Below, one piece after another: positions 36,801 to 46,230 of a stretch of 64,000 nucleotides of DNA (the first letter of the stretch is position 1; each line of letters opens with the position of its first letter). The position numbers and the translations under genes were made by a program. Source of the stretch: Onchidella celtica (Eukaryota > Mollusca > Gastropoda > Systellommatophora > Onchidiidae). Where the stretch lies: the NCBI GenBank assembly GCA_963931925.1, contig OZ007571.1, forward strand, positions 40,251,550 to 40,315,549. The letters are read 5' to 3'. The notes beneath the pieces are model-generated. The model was not told where the DNA came from and did not search any database. It saw only the letters and a list, made by a program, of their open reading frames with translations.

Positions 36801-39800
36801 GCAAATACGCCACTGCAATGTTTACATATTCACCACACTGCCCTCGAAGGGGAGGGGGACGAGTGCAGATTGTTACACTGCGTAATAGTAATTCCACGCC
36901 ACTGATAGCAAGGTGGGACAACGAAGTAGGCCTGCAGTCTTGCATTTGAACATCATACACGGGAGAATGACATTATCGATTGATGACGTCACACATAAAG
37001 ACAGGGAATAGAGTTTGCTGACCAGAGCTACAAGGCCTAAGCCACTCAATGCTGCTTTTTTGTTTTACCGCTATGGTACGGTCACTTGTAAAGAAAATAA
37101 GAATCAAATAATCTTATGACTTATACAGGTTCCTGTGCGGTTTTGTGTGTGTGTATGTTGGGCAGGGGGGGGGGGGGGGTGCAGGGGATGTCATTACATG
37201 TATGGTATGGGGCAAACAGCATGATAATGGTTATTTCTCTGATCAGAGGTAAATCGAAGCATAATCCAATTCCCGACGACTTCAAATAATGCGGACTCCA
37301 CTGTATATGCCTTGTTTTTTTTTGGTATGATTAAAAGGAATGGGATAACTTTAAGTTGTCTGAGTATGTGGAAAATCACTGTTTAGGAAAAAATGTTAAA
37401 AATCCAGAAGTAATGAATGTATTTAAAAAGTTGTAAAAACAATAAATATCAGAATAATATTACGCTTGAAATGTGGTGTGCTAAAAAAATGTAAACATAA
37501 TGCATGAAAAACTGAGAATTAAGTGATTCAGGGTTAATACTTGCATATAAAGTTGTGCTCTTGAGAATACACTGAATTATATTACAGTGGCATGTCACAC
37601 TTCCGTGGTCAAAATCTAGCATAGGGTAAAGGGAGTGTTGTGTTCTTGTCATTACCTGAAGAACACTCGAATTGAATTCAATAACAGTCAACACGAATTA
37701 AATCAGCATAAGACTGTATCCTGTGCTTTGCTGGTCTGCTTGTTTATTTTGTTAACACAGGACGACCCTCGCTGCCATGATGCTTACTCTAGGACTGTTT
37801 CTTTCTTCCTCCTTTTTTTTTAGTTTCGTACTTTAATCGACTCCCATAATAATCGGTAGTAATCGAATAATATAATCGGTTGAACACAACAACACTTTCT
37901 TTTTTTTTTTTAACCAAAAATGCTATAACTTTAACATTACTTTAATGTTGATTTTTTCTTGTAGATTGACACAATTTTTTTTTTTTTTTGAGTGGGAGTC
38001 TACCAGCAGAAGTAGATTAACAAGTAACTTTAACTTTTAACTCAATGTCGTTCTTTACGTCTCAACATTTAAAAAAAATAGGATGTACAAATTGAATTGA
38101 TAGGAAAAAAAATGTTACTCTTAACATTTAGTTTTGAAAAGAACTGAAGATGTACAAATTCCGTTTCTGGAGAAAAAAAAAAATGTTACTCTTGAACATC
38201 AAACTTGAATTAAAATTAAATTCCTACGCTCGAATCGTAACGTTAATTAAAAAAAATGGATGGACAATGTCTCCCTAGGCAGAAGGGTAAAACAACATAC
38301 ATCCCTAACATGAATAACTAATATAACACAAAATCATTTGTCCATTTGGGCTTCTGTCGCTGTCTCTTCGGTCTGGACTGAGCTGAGGACTCTGGAGGTT
38401 TTGGTTCCTCCGGTGCTGAAGTCGTTGCTGGGGTGATAGGTTCTACGGTGACTGTTGGGTCCATACCGGTGTTGACATCACTTGCGTCTGGATTTTGTTC
38501 TTTGTTCACAGTACCCGAGGTGACATACTCTGGTACCTTTTCTTGATTTTCACCTTCCTCTTGATGATACAGTTTTACATTGTTTCTATGTCTTTGATAT
38601 TTCATACCATCATGTGACAAAATGGTGAGTTTCGGTCCAGCAGTATCAATTACTGTAAATGGATCTGGACGAAACGGAGTCTGAGTTTTAGATGGGTTGT
38701 CACGTTTCACCAAAATCTTGTCTCCAACATGTATGAAAGATTCTTTGGCATTTCGCCTACTGTCGGTGTACACCTTGCTTTTGGTCTTGTTTTCGGAATC
38801 TTTATCCCTCAGTTCTTGATTAAGAACATGTTCTGGTAGCGTTGGCAGCTTACCTCTAAGCTCTCGGTTGAACATGAGCTTAGCTGGCGTGAAGCCTGTT
38901 GTGCTGTGTGGCGTTGACCGGTACTGTAATAGGTACACTAGAATTGCTTCTTTCCATTCATTGTTCTCTTCCTTTGCAATTCTTATTCTTTTCTCCAAAC
39001 CTCGGTTTTGTACTTCCACTTCTCCGTTAGCTTGGGGGTGTTTGGGTGACACAGCATGGTGTTTTATTCCGTGACTGTCAAGAAAATCTGCAAATTCTCT
39101 CGAGGAAAACGGAGGCCCGTTATAGCTTGTCAGGGTCAGTGGATAACCAAATCTGGCACAGATTTCCTGGAGACTGCGAATGACACATGTTGCTGATGTG
39201 GAGGGTACATATGCAACTTCAATGTACCTGCTAAAGTAGTCTGTGACAACCATCACATAAAGTTTGTCAATCGGTCCCAGAAAGTCCATGGCCACATGTT
39301 GCCATGGACCATTTGTCAGTGGGGTTGGGTTGATAGGCTGTGGTGGATCTGGTTTCCCCACAATTTGACATTGATGACACATTCGGATGAACTTGTCCAC
39401 ATCTTTCTCAAGACCTGGCCACCACACCTTACTTCTGAGATTCTGCTTGGTCTTAACAATGCCAAAATGTCCCTCATGTGCCAACGCTATCACCTTTTGT
39501 CTAAGTTTTTGAGGAATCACTATCCTTGTGCCTCTCAAAACTAAGTATCCATAGGAACAAAGTTCATATGACAGGGGAAGGTACTGCTTAAATTTGCATT
39601 TCTCCCATTTGTTGCTTTCAATGCATTGTCTTATCTCTTGTAATTCCTCATCAATCTTTGATTCTGCCTCTATTTCTTGGGGCGTCATTGCCCTTGGCAC
39701 CGCGTTTTCTGCAATGAAACGTACTTCGTCTGTGAGGTTTTGAATGGAGTCCTGGCGATGGGCTGTCAGGCGTGACAGACAGTCTGCGATGTTGTCTGTT

Positions 39801-42800
39801 CCTTTCACATACTGGACTTCGAACGAATACTGTTGCATTCGAAGAACCCATCGTTCGATGCGAGCTGGCGGTCGGCTTTTTTGTCCATAGATAACCATGA
39901 GCGCTTTATGGTCTGTGACTAGCTTGAACTCAATGCCATAGACGTAGGCATGAAATTTTTCACACGCCCACACGAGCACTAAGGCTTCCTTTTCAGTTTG
40001 AGAATATCTCCTCTCCACTGGAGTCAAGCTTCGACTGGCGTACATGACCACCTTTTCTTGTCCGTCATCCTGTGTCTGCACTAAAATTCCTCCAAGAGCG
40101 AATGGGCCTGCGTCTGCGATGACTTTGGTTTCTTTCGCAAACGGGCTGTACAATGCCAGTGTGTTGGCGTTACACAGTGAAGATTTGAGTTTTTCAAATG
40201 CTTCTTTCTGTTCTGGTCCAAAGTGGAATTTCTCATTTTGCCGTGTCAACTTTCTAAGTGGTTCAGCAGTAGTTGACAGGTTTGGGATAAATCTCGAACA
40301 GAATTGAACCAATCCCAAGAAACTTCTAACTTCTGATGCGTTCTGCGGTTCTTTGGCATTTTTCACTGCTTCTACCTTTTCCTCAGTGACACAAATTCCA
40401 TTGCCTGATATTTTGTGTCCCATGAATACAATTTCACTTACTCCAAATTGACATTTGTCCTTGTTCAGAGTTAGGCCAACTTCTCTCAGCCTATCAAGTG
40501 TAGCTTTGAGCCTTTCGTCATGTTCCTGTTGAGTTTTCCCGTGCACGACAATGTCATCTGAAATGTTCGGAACACCATCAATTCCTTGCAACACTTTCCT
40601 AATTTCATTTTGGTAAATTTCTGAAGCCGCACTAACACCAAACACTAGTCTTTTGTATCTGAAAAGACCGGCATGGGTAACAAAAGTTGTGAGTTTCCTC
40701 GACTCTTCATCCAACTCAAGTTGGTGATAACCCCACCTCAGATCAAGTTTTGAGAAGACTGTACTTTCACACATTTCTAAAAGTACCTCGTCTATCGTTG
40801 GAATAGGGTGCCGCTCCCTTTCGATTGCTAGATTGACTCTTCTCATATCAAGGCATATCCTGACTTCGTTATTGGCTTTTGGAATGACTACAATGGGACT
40901 AACCCATGGGGTTGGCCCTGACACTTTTTCAATGATGTCACATTCTTGCATTCTTTGTAGTTCACTTTCCACCTTCCGTCTCTGACTGTATGGCAGTTTT
41001 CTCGTTGTCTGGGCAACTGGTGTAACATTCTCTTTGGTCTTCAGTGAAACCGTAACATTTTTAAGCTTTCCGACACCTGCAAAGAGATCTGGGTACTCTT
41101 TGTGCACTAAAAATCTAACAGTTTCTCTCCCCTCACTTTTCTGAAATATTTTCTTTCCATCAACTACGTTGACGCCTATGGCCAGAAGTCCTAATTCTTC
41201 AGCTGACTTCCTGCCAAGTAAAGAAATACCTGTTCCTGTCATCACCCTAAAAGTACAGTTTGCCTTGTGATCTCCTGCTTGTACTTCACAAGAGAAAGAA
41301 CCTACAATGTTCAGAGGTTTGCTTTGTCCGTATGCGTACACTTCAGTTCCACCTTTCTTTGATTCACACTTTATTTTATTGGCTTTCAATTCTTCCCAAG
41401 TTTCTTGGCTGATAATGTTCACTGATGAGCCTGAATCTATCAACACTTGAGTTTTCACTCCACCAACTTTGATAGGGACAGTGTCTGAACCTTCAATTTC
41501 ACAAGCGAAAGGGTAATCATCTGGTGTTTCTAGTTCTTCTTCTGTGACATAGCTAATCTTTTCCTTTTTCTTATTTGGGTTTGTGTGCTGCCTCGGTGAG
41601 TGAAAGTTTTTGGTTTTACAACAGATTGCAAAATGATTGCGTCCCCCACATTTACTGCATGTTTTACCATTTGCAGGACAAGTTACGTCCTTGGCAAAAT
41701 GTCCTGTTTTACCACAACGATAGCATGTTGCATCTGCCTTTGCACTACTAGTATGGAACTTTTTCTCCTTGTGGTGGGTACCGCTATTAAATCTAGGTCT
41801 AGACTCTTGGCCTTGCCTGGGCCTGACGGCTCTGATGCTGTCGCTGAGTGACATTGCTTTTGTTTGTGAATCGAGTGACTCGAACTGTTCTGCCATTGTT
41901 AATGTTGACTGAAGGGTAAGGTCTGTACCTTTTTCTAGTAATTTTCTTCGTAGTCTATCTGACCTACACTTTTGAACGATCTGATCGCGGATTTGATCAT
42001 CTCTGTCTGCGAATGCACAGTGTTTACTTAATTCTCGTAGACGGGTTGTAAACTGCAAAACTGTCTCATGAAGTTCTTGTTTTGCCTCCCGAAACACATT
42101 TCTTTGATAAGGCACATTTGTTTTTGGTGTAAAATGGCTACTGAGCATGTCCACGGTGTCCTTGAGTGACGTTGGAGCAGTGGCGTTCGGCGACAAAGTA
42201 AGAACGGTGTCTTGTACGTCTGGGCCAGTTTCGTGAAGCAGAAGAGCCCTAGGTTGTTTTTCGATTTTAGCTTGTGCTGTAGATCTAGGTGTAGCTGTGC
42301 TACTGTTACCTGCATCGGTCTCTTCGACAATCAATCCTTTGCCATCCGCATAGAGATTGAATGCGAACAACCATTTTTCCCACCTTGGTCCAAGAGTGCT
42401 GGGGTCTTCAATGCTAAACGGGTGCAATCCACTTTTAGAATTTGCCCTCGTCGCCATTGTTGTGTTCTTGTCATTACCTGAAGAACACTCGAATTGAATT
42501 CAATAACAGTCAACACGAATTAAATCAACATAAGACTGTATCCTGTGCTTTGCTGGTCTGCTTGTTTATTTTGTTAACACAGGACGACCCTCGCTGCCAT
42601 GATGCTTACTCTAGGACTGTTTCTTTCTTCCTCCTTTTTTTTTAGTTTCGTACTTTAATCGACTCCCATAATAATCGGTAGTAATCGAATAATATAATCG
42701 GTTGAACACAACAGGGAGTTTATCCAAACCTTTCAGAAATAGCCATTCTGTGGTGGGGAGAAGGGGTCGGCTTGGTAGCTAGCAGTAGTCAAAATCTTCA

Positions 42801-43676
42801 AAACATTATCCTGAAATTGGAGAAGGACAATTTTTTTTTTAACATTTTCATAAATATGAGGCGCTCTTGGGAAATGGTTCACATGTAGCACTCGGCACTT
42901 TCGAAATAGGGCCAAAAGTAGGTGGATAGAGACATCCCAGTCCTTTAACAGTTTGCCACCTTGAAATAGCCATAACTTGGTTAATTTTTGACATTTTCAC
43001 ATGAAGTAAAGCGCATTCACCTCAGGAGAGTCTGTACTTTCACAGTATACCTTTAACTCAGTCTGAAAAAATTGGCAACGTGGACCATTTCCATGGAAAG
43101 GCTGACAAATGCATGTTGATGTTGAAGTCACCAAGTCAAAATTAAGCATTGGGTGGTAATATTTTCAGTTCATTTTGTCAATTTTTAGCATGCTTGTGGC
43201 TTTACTGGGTAATTAGACAGCTCTCTGAACTGCATATTATGTACACTAACAAAGCACATGTATTGCATTTTCCCTAGTTTACCACGTCCTGATAATAGTT
43301 ATAAATTATATCACCCATAAGACTCACAAGAAAATTTACACCCATATTATGTGTGCTTATTTTAATTCAGAATCCATTTAACTAGTGTTTGTAAATCTGT
43401 ATGCTAAGGTAAAAAGTGTTAAACTCAAGTGTCACCAAAGTGTGATGTTCTTTGCAGTTTCCACTCCCCAAGAACAGAGATAATGTCATGACCATCTTGG
43501 GAGACCAGTCAAATGAGCAGTACCCAATCTACCGGACTGATAGGCCTACTGATCATAGTGCAACAGTTTTTACAGGAATTGTAGATGTTTTGCGCAATAA
43601 GGTGGACATTTACATTGTGAATCCTGCACAGAAAGGCATCAAACCTCTGCTCTGCTTTAATATCATGGAAGAATGA
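30838..43676 (+). CDS. Tan-like N-acyl-amine hydrolase (C45 Ntn hydrolase), copy 2
   Basis: Eight exons: 30838-30938, 31539-31665, 31988-32170, 32841-32977, 33789-33854, 34747-34891, 35544-35711 and 43458-43676. All have GT-AG borders, the same lengths and phases as copy 1, and give 381 residues. The self-cleavage site Gly119-Cys120 (TAGCTDVLI) and GHNEDCDP are kept, so the product should mature to an alpha chain (1-119) and a beta chain starting at Cys120. By hand I count about 41 substitutions against copy 1 (about 89% identity). Exon 2 is the most changed and exons 4 and 5 almost unchanged. Codon 34 is Cys here and Arg in copy 1. Intron 7 has grown to 7.7 kb by a Tigger element and an antisense Ty3 element, which could affect expression. 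No break in the coding sequence is seen. Confidence 0.9.
36131..37303. mobile_element. Tigger/pogo-like element in intron 7 of copy 2
   Basis: It starts CAGTGGAGTTCATG and ends CATTATTTGAAG-type sequence in reverse, finishing GCGGACTCCACTG. TA duplications are at 36129-36130 and 37304-37305. CAGTGGA termini, TA targets and AATTCGAAC-like subterminal motifs fit pogo/Tigger. The corresponding site in copy 1 (near 16045) is empty. The interior has no credible transposase (longest open frames about 110 codons, no DDE motif), and the second end is better preserved than the first. Non-autonomous. Confidence 0.75.
37636..42713 (-). mobile_element. Whole-looking Ty3 LTR retroelement, Mag/Steamer-like
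   Basis: It has two 256 bp LTRs (37636-37891 and 42458-42713) that start TGTTGTGTTC and end GAACACAACA. I find about one difference between them. It is flanked by the 5-base duplication GGGAG (37631-37635 and 42714-42718). A purine-rich tract precedes the low-coordinate LTR on the minus strand. The element is 5078 bp and carries one gag-pol frame. It lies antisense in intron 7 of Tan-like copy 2. Near-identical LTRs mean a recent insertion. It looks whole. Size, single gag-pol frame and domain order resemble Mag-lineage elements such as bivalve Steamer; that placement is inference. Confidence 0.92.
38318..42457 (-). CDS. gag-pol polyprotein of the Ty3 element (1379 residues)
   Basis: One uninterrupted frame holds gag and pol fused. 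Residues 1-230 are gag-like. Two CCHC knuckles lie at about 245-280 (CYRCGKTGHF and CSKCGGRNHF). The protease has DSGSS at about 342. Reverse transcriptase spans about 500-690 (FSKLDLRWGYHQL). RNase H spans about 770-890 (YSQTEKEALVLVWACEKFHA), then comes integrase with an HHCC region (about 980-1020) and core (to about 1200). The C-terminus is Pro- and Lys-rich. The start codon abuts the 5' LTR: only the A of ATG separates the LTR end from a TGGCGACGAGGG block that probably serves as primer-binding site. This is an element gene, not a host gene. Confidence 0.93.
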   Translation of the reverse strand: MATRANSKSGLHPFSIEDPSTLGPRWEKWLFAFNLYADGKGLIVEETDAGNSSTATPRSTAQAKIEKQPRALLLHETGPDVQDTVLTLSPNATAPTSLKDTVDMLSSHFTPKTNVPYQRNVFREAKQELHETVLQFTTRLRELSKHCAFADRDDQIRDQIVQKCRSDRLRRKLLEKGTDLTLQSTLTMAEQFESLDSQTKAMSLSDSIRAVRPRQGQESRPRFNSGTHHKEKKFHTSSAKADATCYRCGKTGHFAKDVTCPANGKTCSKCGGRNHFAICCKTKNFHSPRQHTNPNKKKEKISYVTEEELETPDDYPFACEIEGSDTVPIKVGGVKTQVLIDSGSSVNIISQETWEELKANKIKCESKKGGTEVYAYGQSKPLNIVGSFSCEVQAGDHKANCTFRVMTGTGISLLGRKSAEELGLLAIGVNVVDGKKIFQKSEGRETVRFLVHKEYPDLFAGVGKLKNVTVSLKTKENVTPVAQTTRKLPYSQRRKVESELQRMQECDIIEKVSGPTPWVSPIVVIPKANNEVRICLDMRRVNLAIERERHPIPTIDEVLLEMCESTVFSKLDLRWGYHQLELDEESRKLTTFVTHAGLFRYKRLVFGVSAASEIYQNEIRKVLQGIDGVPNISDDIVVHGKTQQEHDERLKATLDRLREVGLTLNKDKCQFGVSEIVFMGHKISGNGICVTEEKVEAVKNAKEPQNASEVRSFLGLVQFCSRFIPNLSTTAEPLRKLTRQNEKFHFGPEQKEAFEKLKSSLCNANTLALYSPFAKETKVIADAGPFALGGILVQTQDDGQEKVVMYASRSLTPVERRYSQTEKEALVLVWACEKFHAYVYGIEFKLVTDHKALMVIYGQKSRPPARIERWVLRMQQYSFEVQYVKGTDNIADCLSRLTAHRQDSIQNLTDEVRFIAENAVPRAMTPQEIEAESKIDEELQEIRQCIESNKWEKCKFKQYLPLSYELCSYGYLVLRGTRIVIPQKLRQKVIALAHEGHFGIVKTKQNLRSKVWWPGLEKDVDKFIRMCHQCQIVGKPDPPQPINPTPLTNGPWQHVAMDFLGPIDKLYVMVVTDYFSRYIEVAYVPSTSATCVIRSLQEICARFGYPLTLTSYNGPPFSSREFADFLDSHGIKHHAVSPKHPQANGEVEVQNRGLEKRIRIAKEENNEWKEAILVYLLQYRSTPHSTTGFTPAKLMFNRELRGKLPTLPEHVLNQELRDKDSENKTKSKVYTDSRRNAKESFIHVGDKILVKRDNPSKTQTPFRPDPFTVIDTAGPKLTILSHDGMKYQRHRNNVKLYHQEEGENQEKVPEYVTSGTVNKEQNPDASDVNTGMDPTVTVEPITPATTSAPEEPKPPESSAQSRPKRQRQKPKWTNDFVLY
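42855..43125. other. Insertion in intron 7 of copy 2, kind unknown
   Basis: About 270 bp here (from ATGAGGCGCTCTTGGG to GGCTGACAAATGCATG) have no counterpart in copy 1 between matching flanks (16575-16595). I see no terminal repeats or coding content. It may be a small non-autonomous element or a deletion in copy 1. Confidence 0.35.
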
Positions 43677-44075
43677 TTTGAACCCCTTTCCTTACCGCAT
43701 TAGCGATGATCAGAATTAATTAAGTTACTGTGAGAATGTCTCCTTTTCCCAAAATAATGGAATTCTTGATGTGAATGATTTTGGGGGTGCATTTCAAGGT
43801 TTTCCACCCATGCCAGGTAGCTTATCAACATTATTATTCACGCCATTGCTTATGATACAGATGGTCATGACCTTTGCCATAAATCTCCATAATATTATCA
43901 TCAGTGTAATTCTCAAAGGGTCTAACTTCACTTTTTGTGGACCAATTTTTCTTGCTCCAAAATGAATCTATAAGATGTATTACCTGTCCTAGCAAAGAAT
44001 TGGACCACTGTGGCCAAGGAAAATTACTTTGTGATTAATGTGTTAAAAAATGACCCAATTCCGTCCAGTGAAGGA

Positions 44076-44081
44076 AATAAA
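44076..44081 (+). terminator. Possible polyadenylation signal for Tan-like copy 2
   Basis: AATAAA about 400 bp after the stop codon, followed by a T- and GT-rich stretch. A further AATAAA lies at about 44215. Copy 1 has lost both hexamers at the matching places. In both units a conserved AATAAA (27986, 46191) lies at the very end of the duplicated block, so the real 3' end is uncertain. Confidence 0.3.
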
Positions 44082-45640
44082 TACAGTTTATTTGCTCTCC
44101 TGTAAAATTTTGTAAAAAGTACTTGTAGGGTTAGAGAATTACACTGACGATATGTGCCAGTTTTTATCTTTAATAAGATGTGGTAATAGAAGTCCTGGCA
44201 TTCTTGACAAGGAATAAAGGGAGTGATACACGACTAGTTTAAAGTATTAAGTAAAGACAGATTGTATGACTTTCTTTTTATATGAAAAAGAACGATTATA
44301 GGAGAGTGAACAGTTGAAAACTTTTTTTGATATGAACTTTATGAACAAAGTCATGTATGCCATGGTCATATTAAATGTGCTGGTATTGATGATTGTTCTG
44401 TAGCTAGATAATAAATTAATCTAGTCCAACCGCTGTTTGAAAGATGTTATTGATATGCAATGTTAATCAGTCTTGTTATGCCTTACTATTCTGACATATG
44501 GGCTTTCTGCTATGGCTGGATATTGTTAATGTCATATTTTGCCTTACTAGTGTGCCATTTGGGCTTCCTCCCTATGGATATATGTAATGATAATCAATCA
44601 GTTTTGTAATGACAAACTAGTCTGATTTTAGGAATTTCTGCATATTGATGTATAATATTAATTGGTCATGTTTTGCCTGACTAGTTAGTGATTCCTGTGA
44701 ATGCATAATGTTTACTATTGATCATTTTGTCTGTCTGAGCTTCAAGGCAGACTGAGAGAAGCACATTGTGAATTCTCCTTAATAAAATATTTCATGTTGA
44801 TGGCGGCTTTGAAGATGGAAGTTTATCCCATTTCCCACTGAAGCTGAATGCAGCTATTCTTTATTTGTGATCCAGACAGTTTTTGTTGAAAAGGATTGAA
44901 AACTTCCCTTGTTTTCCCTGTATGTTGTTTTTTTTTATTGGTAGATGTTATTACTGAGGTTTCCTTTGGACTTGTTTTGCCCCTGCATCTGCCTCTCATC
45001 ATTCTGATGCAGCTCAACCCAATTGTTAACTCTCTTGTTTTTCCCCATTTTGTTGTGTTTCTGACTCATGAGAGGTCATCACACACAAAGTACTGTTTGT
45101 ATCATGTTGACATTTAGAAGTTTTTTGTTACAGATGTTTTAATTTCATCTAGAACAAAATGGTACATTGTGTGATGCCATGCACAGGGCCAGAGCCAAGT
45201 GTACACTAGGCGCTGTTATTGCTCACTGTCTTCTGTTGATTTCATGACAGTATTAAATCATTATTCATCCATTATGTTTTTGTTTTTTTTGGTCAAAACA
45301 GTGACATATTTTTACTTCACCCATAACCAACTCAAAGGGATATGTAGGCAAAAATGTCACTACTGAATTATATATATATATGGTTCGGTCCCCAAGGTAC
45401 ATTTTAGGTAAACTGAGTTATTGATATCAAGTGAAAGAGAACTCTTTTCCCTTAGATTTGATCATTGATGCTAGATTCATTGAATTCTGTACAGTTTTAG
45501 ACTGTGTTATAAGCAGCTGAAGTTGATAACTATCACTTTTTTTAAGACGTAAAGTTTTGAGAAAAGTTCATTTGGGCAATTACTCAATAACTAGGCCTGT
45601 ACCTTCTGGACCGAACTGTTGAAGTGCATCACATTCGTGT

Positions 45641-46006
45641 ATACTGTATGCAGAAATCTGGTCGGAAGGAGTCAGAAACTTATAACATGCAAACCTTTAA
45701 ATTGCCGGTGTTCCTTTGATCTTTTTCATTTTACATGTATTTACTTTGCTATGTTGCTTTGCTTGAATATACTGTATGCAGAAATCTGGTCAGAAGGAGT
45801 CAGAAACTTATAACATGCAAACCTATAAACTGCCGGTGTTCCTTTGATCTTTTTCATTTTACACGTATTTACTTTGCTATGTTGCTTTGCTTGAAATGCA
45901 GAAATCTGGTCAGAAGGAGTCAGAAACTTATAACATGCAAACCTTTAAATTGCCGGTGTTCCTTTGATCTTTTTCATTTTATTTACTTTGTTATGTTGGT
46001 TTGCTT
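45641..46006. repeat. Three-copy minisatellite, unit about 120-128 bp
   Basis: The block containing CAGAAATCTGGTC, GGAGTCAGAAACTTATAAC and TTGCCGGTGTTCCTTTGATC is present three times in tandem (starts near 45641, 45769 and 45893). Unit 1 has only one diverged copy of the CCTTTGATTTTTTTGTATTTACTT part (near 27760). The expansion is therefore private to unit 2. The repeating 123-codon frame across it is an artefact. Confidence 0.85.
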
Positions 46007-46230
46007 GAATGACACATGGAGGTGTGTTATCTGCATGAGAAGCAGCTTTACCTGTCATGTATTATATAATTATTATGTCAGAAATTGTTTTTTGGCGCTT
46101 CACTGATGTATTCAACAGGTTCATGTAATTTACTGTGATTGATTCGAAAATCCAAATTTTCCTTTTCTTTTTTAATTTCAATTGAGAAAATAAATACACA
46201 GTCTTTCATCATCACATTGTTGTCTGTTTA

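Larger units (their letters stand above)
28050..46230. repeat. Tandem segmental duplication, unit 2
   Basis: The unit starts close to ATGACATGGCGTT (28077), which matches TGACATGGCGTT at 5492. It continues TTTCCCGAACCTGTCCATTT, matching 5551-5570, and ends just after the AATAAA block at 46191. It directly follows unit 1, so the array is head-to-tail. Order and spacing of exons, introns and flanks agree throughout once private insertions are removed. Confidence 0.9.

Noticed and set aside
45735-46106. 123-codon frame with repeated Cys-rich motif
   Set aside because: The repetition is the DNA minisatellite; unit 1 has no such frame.
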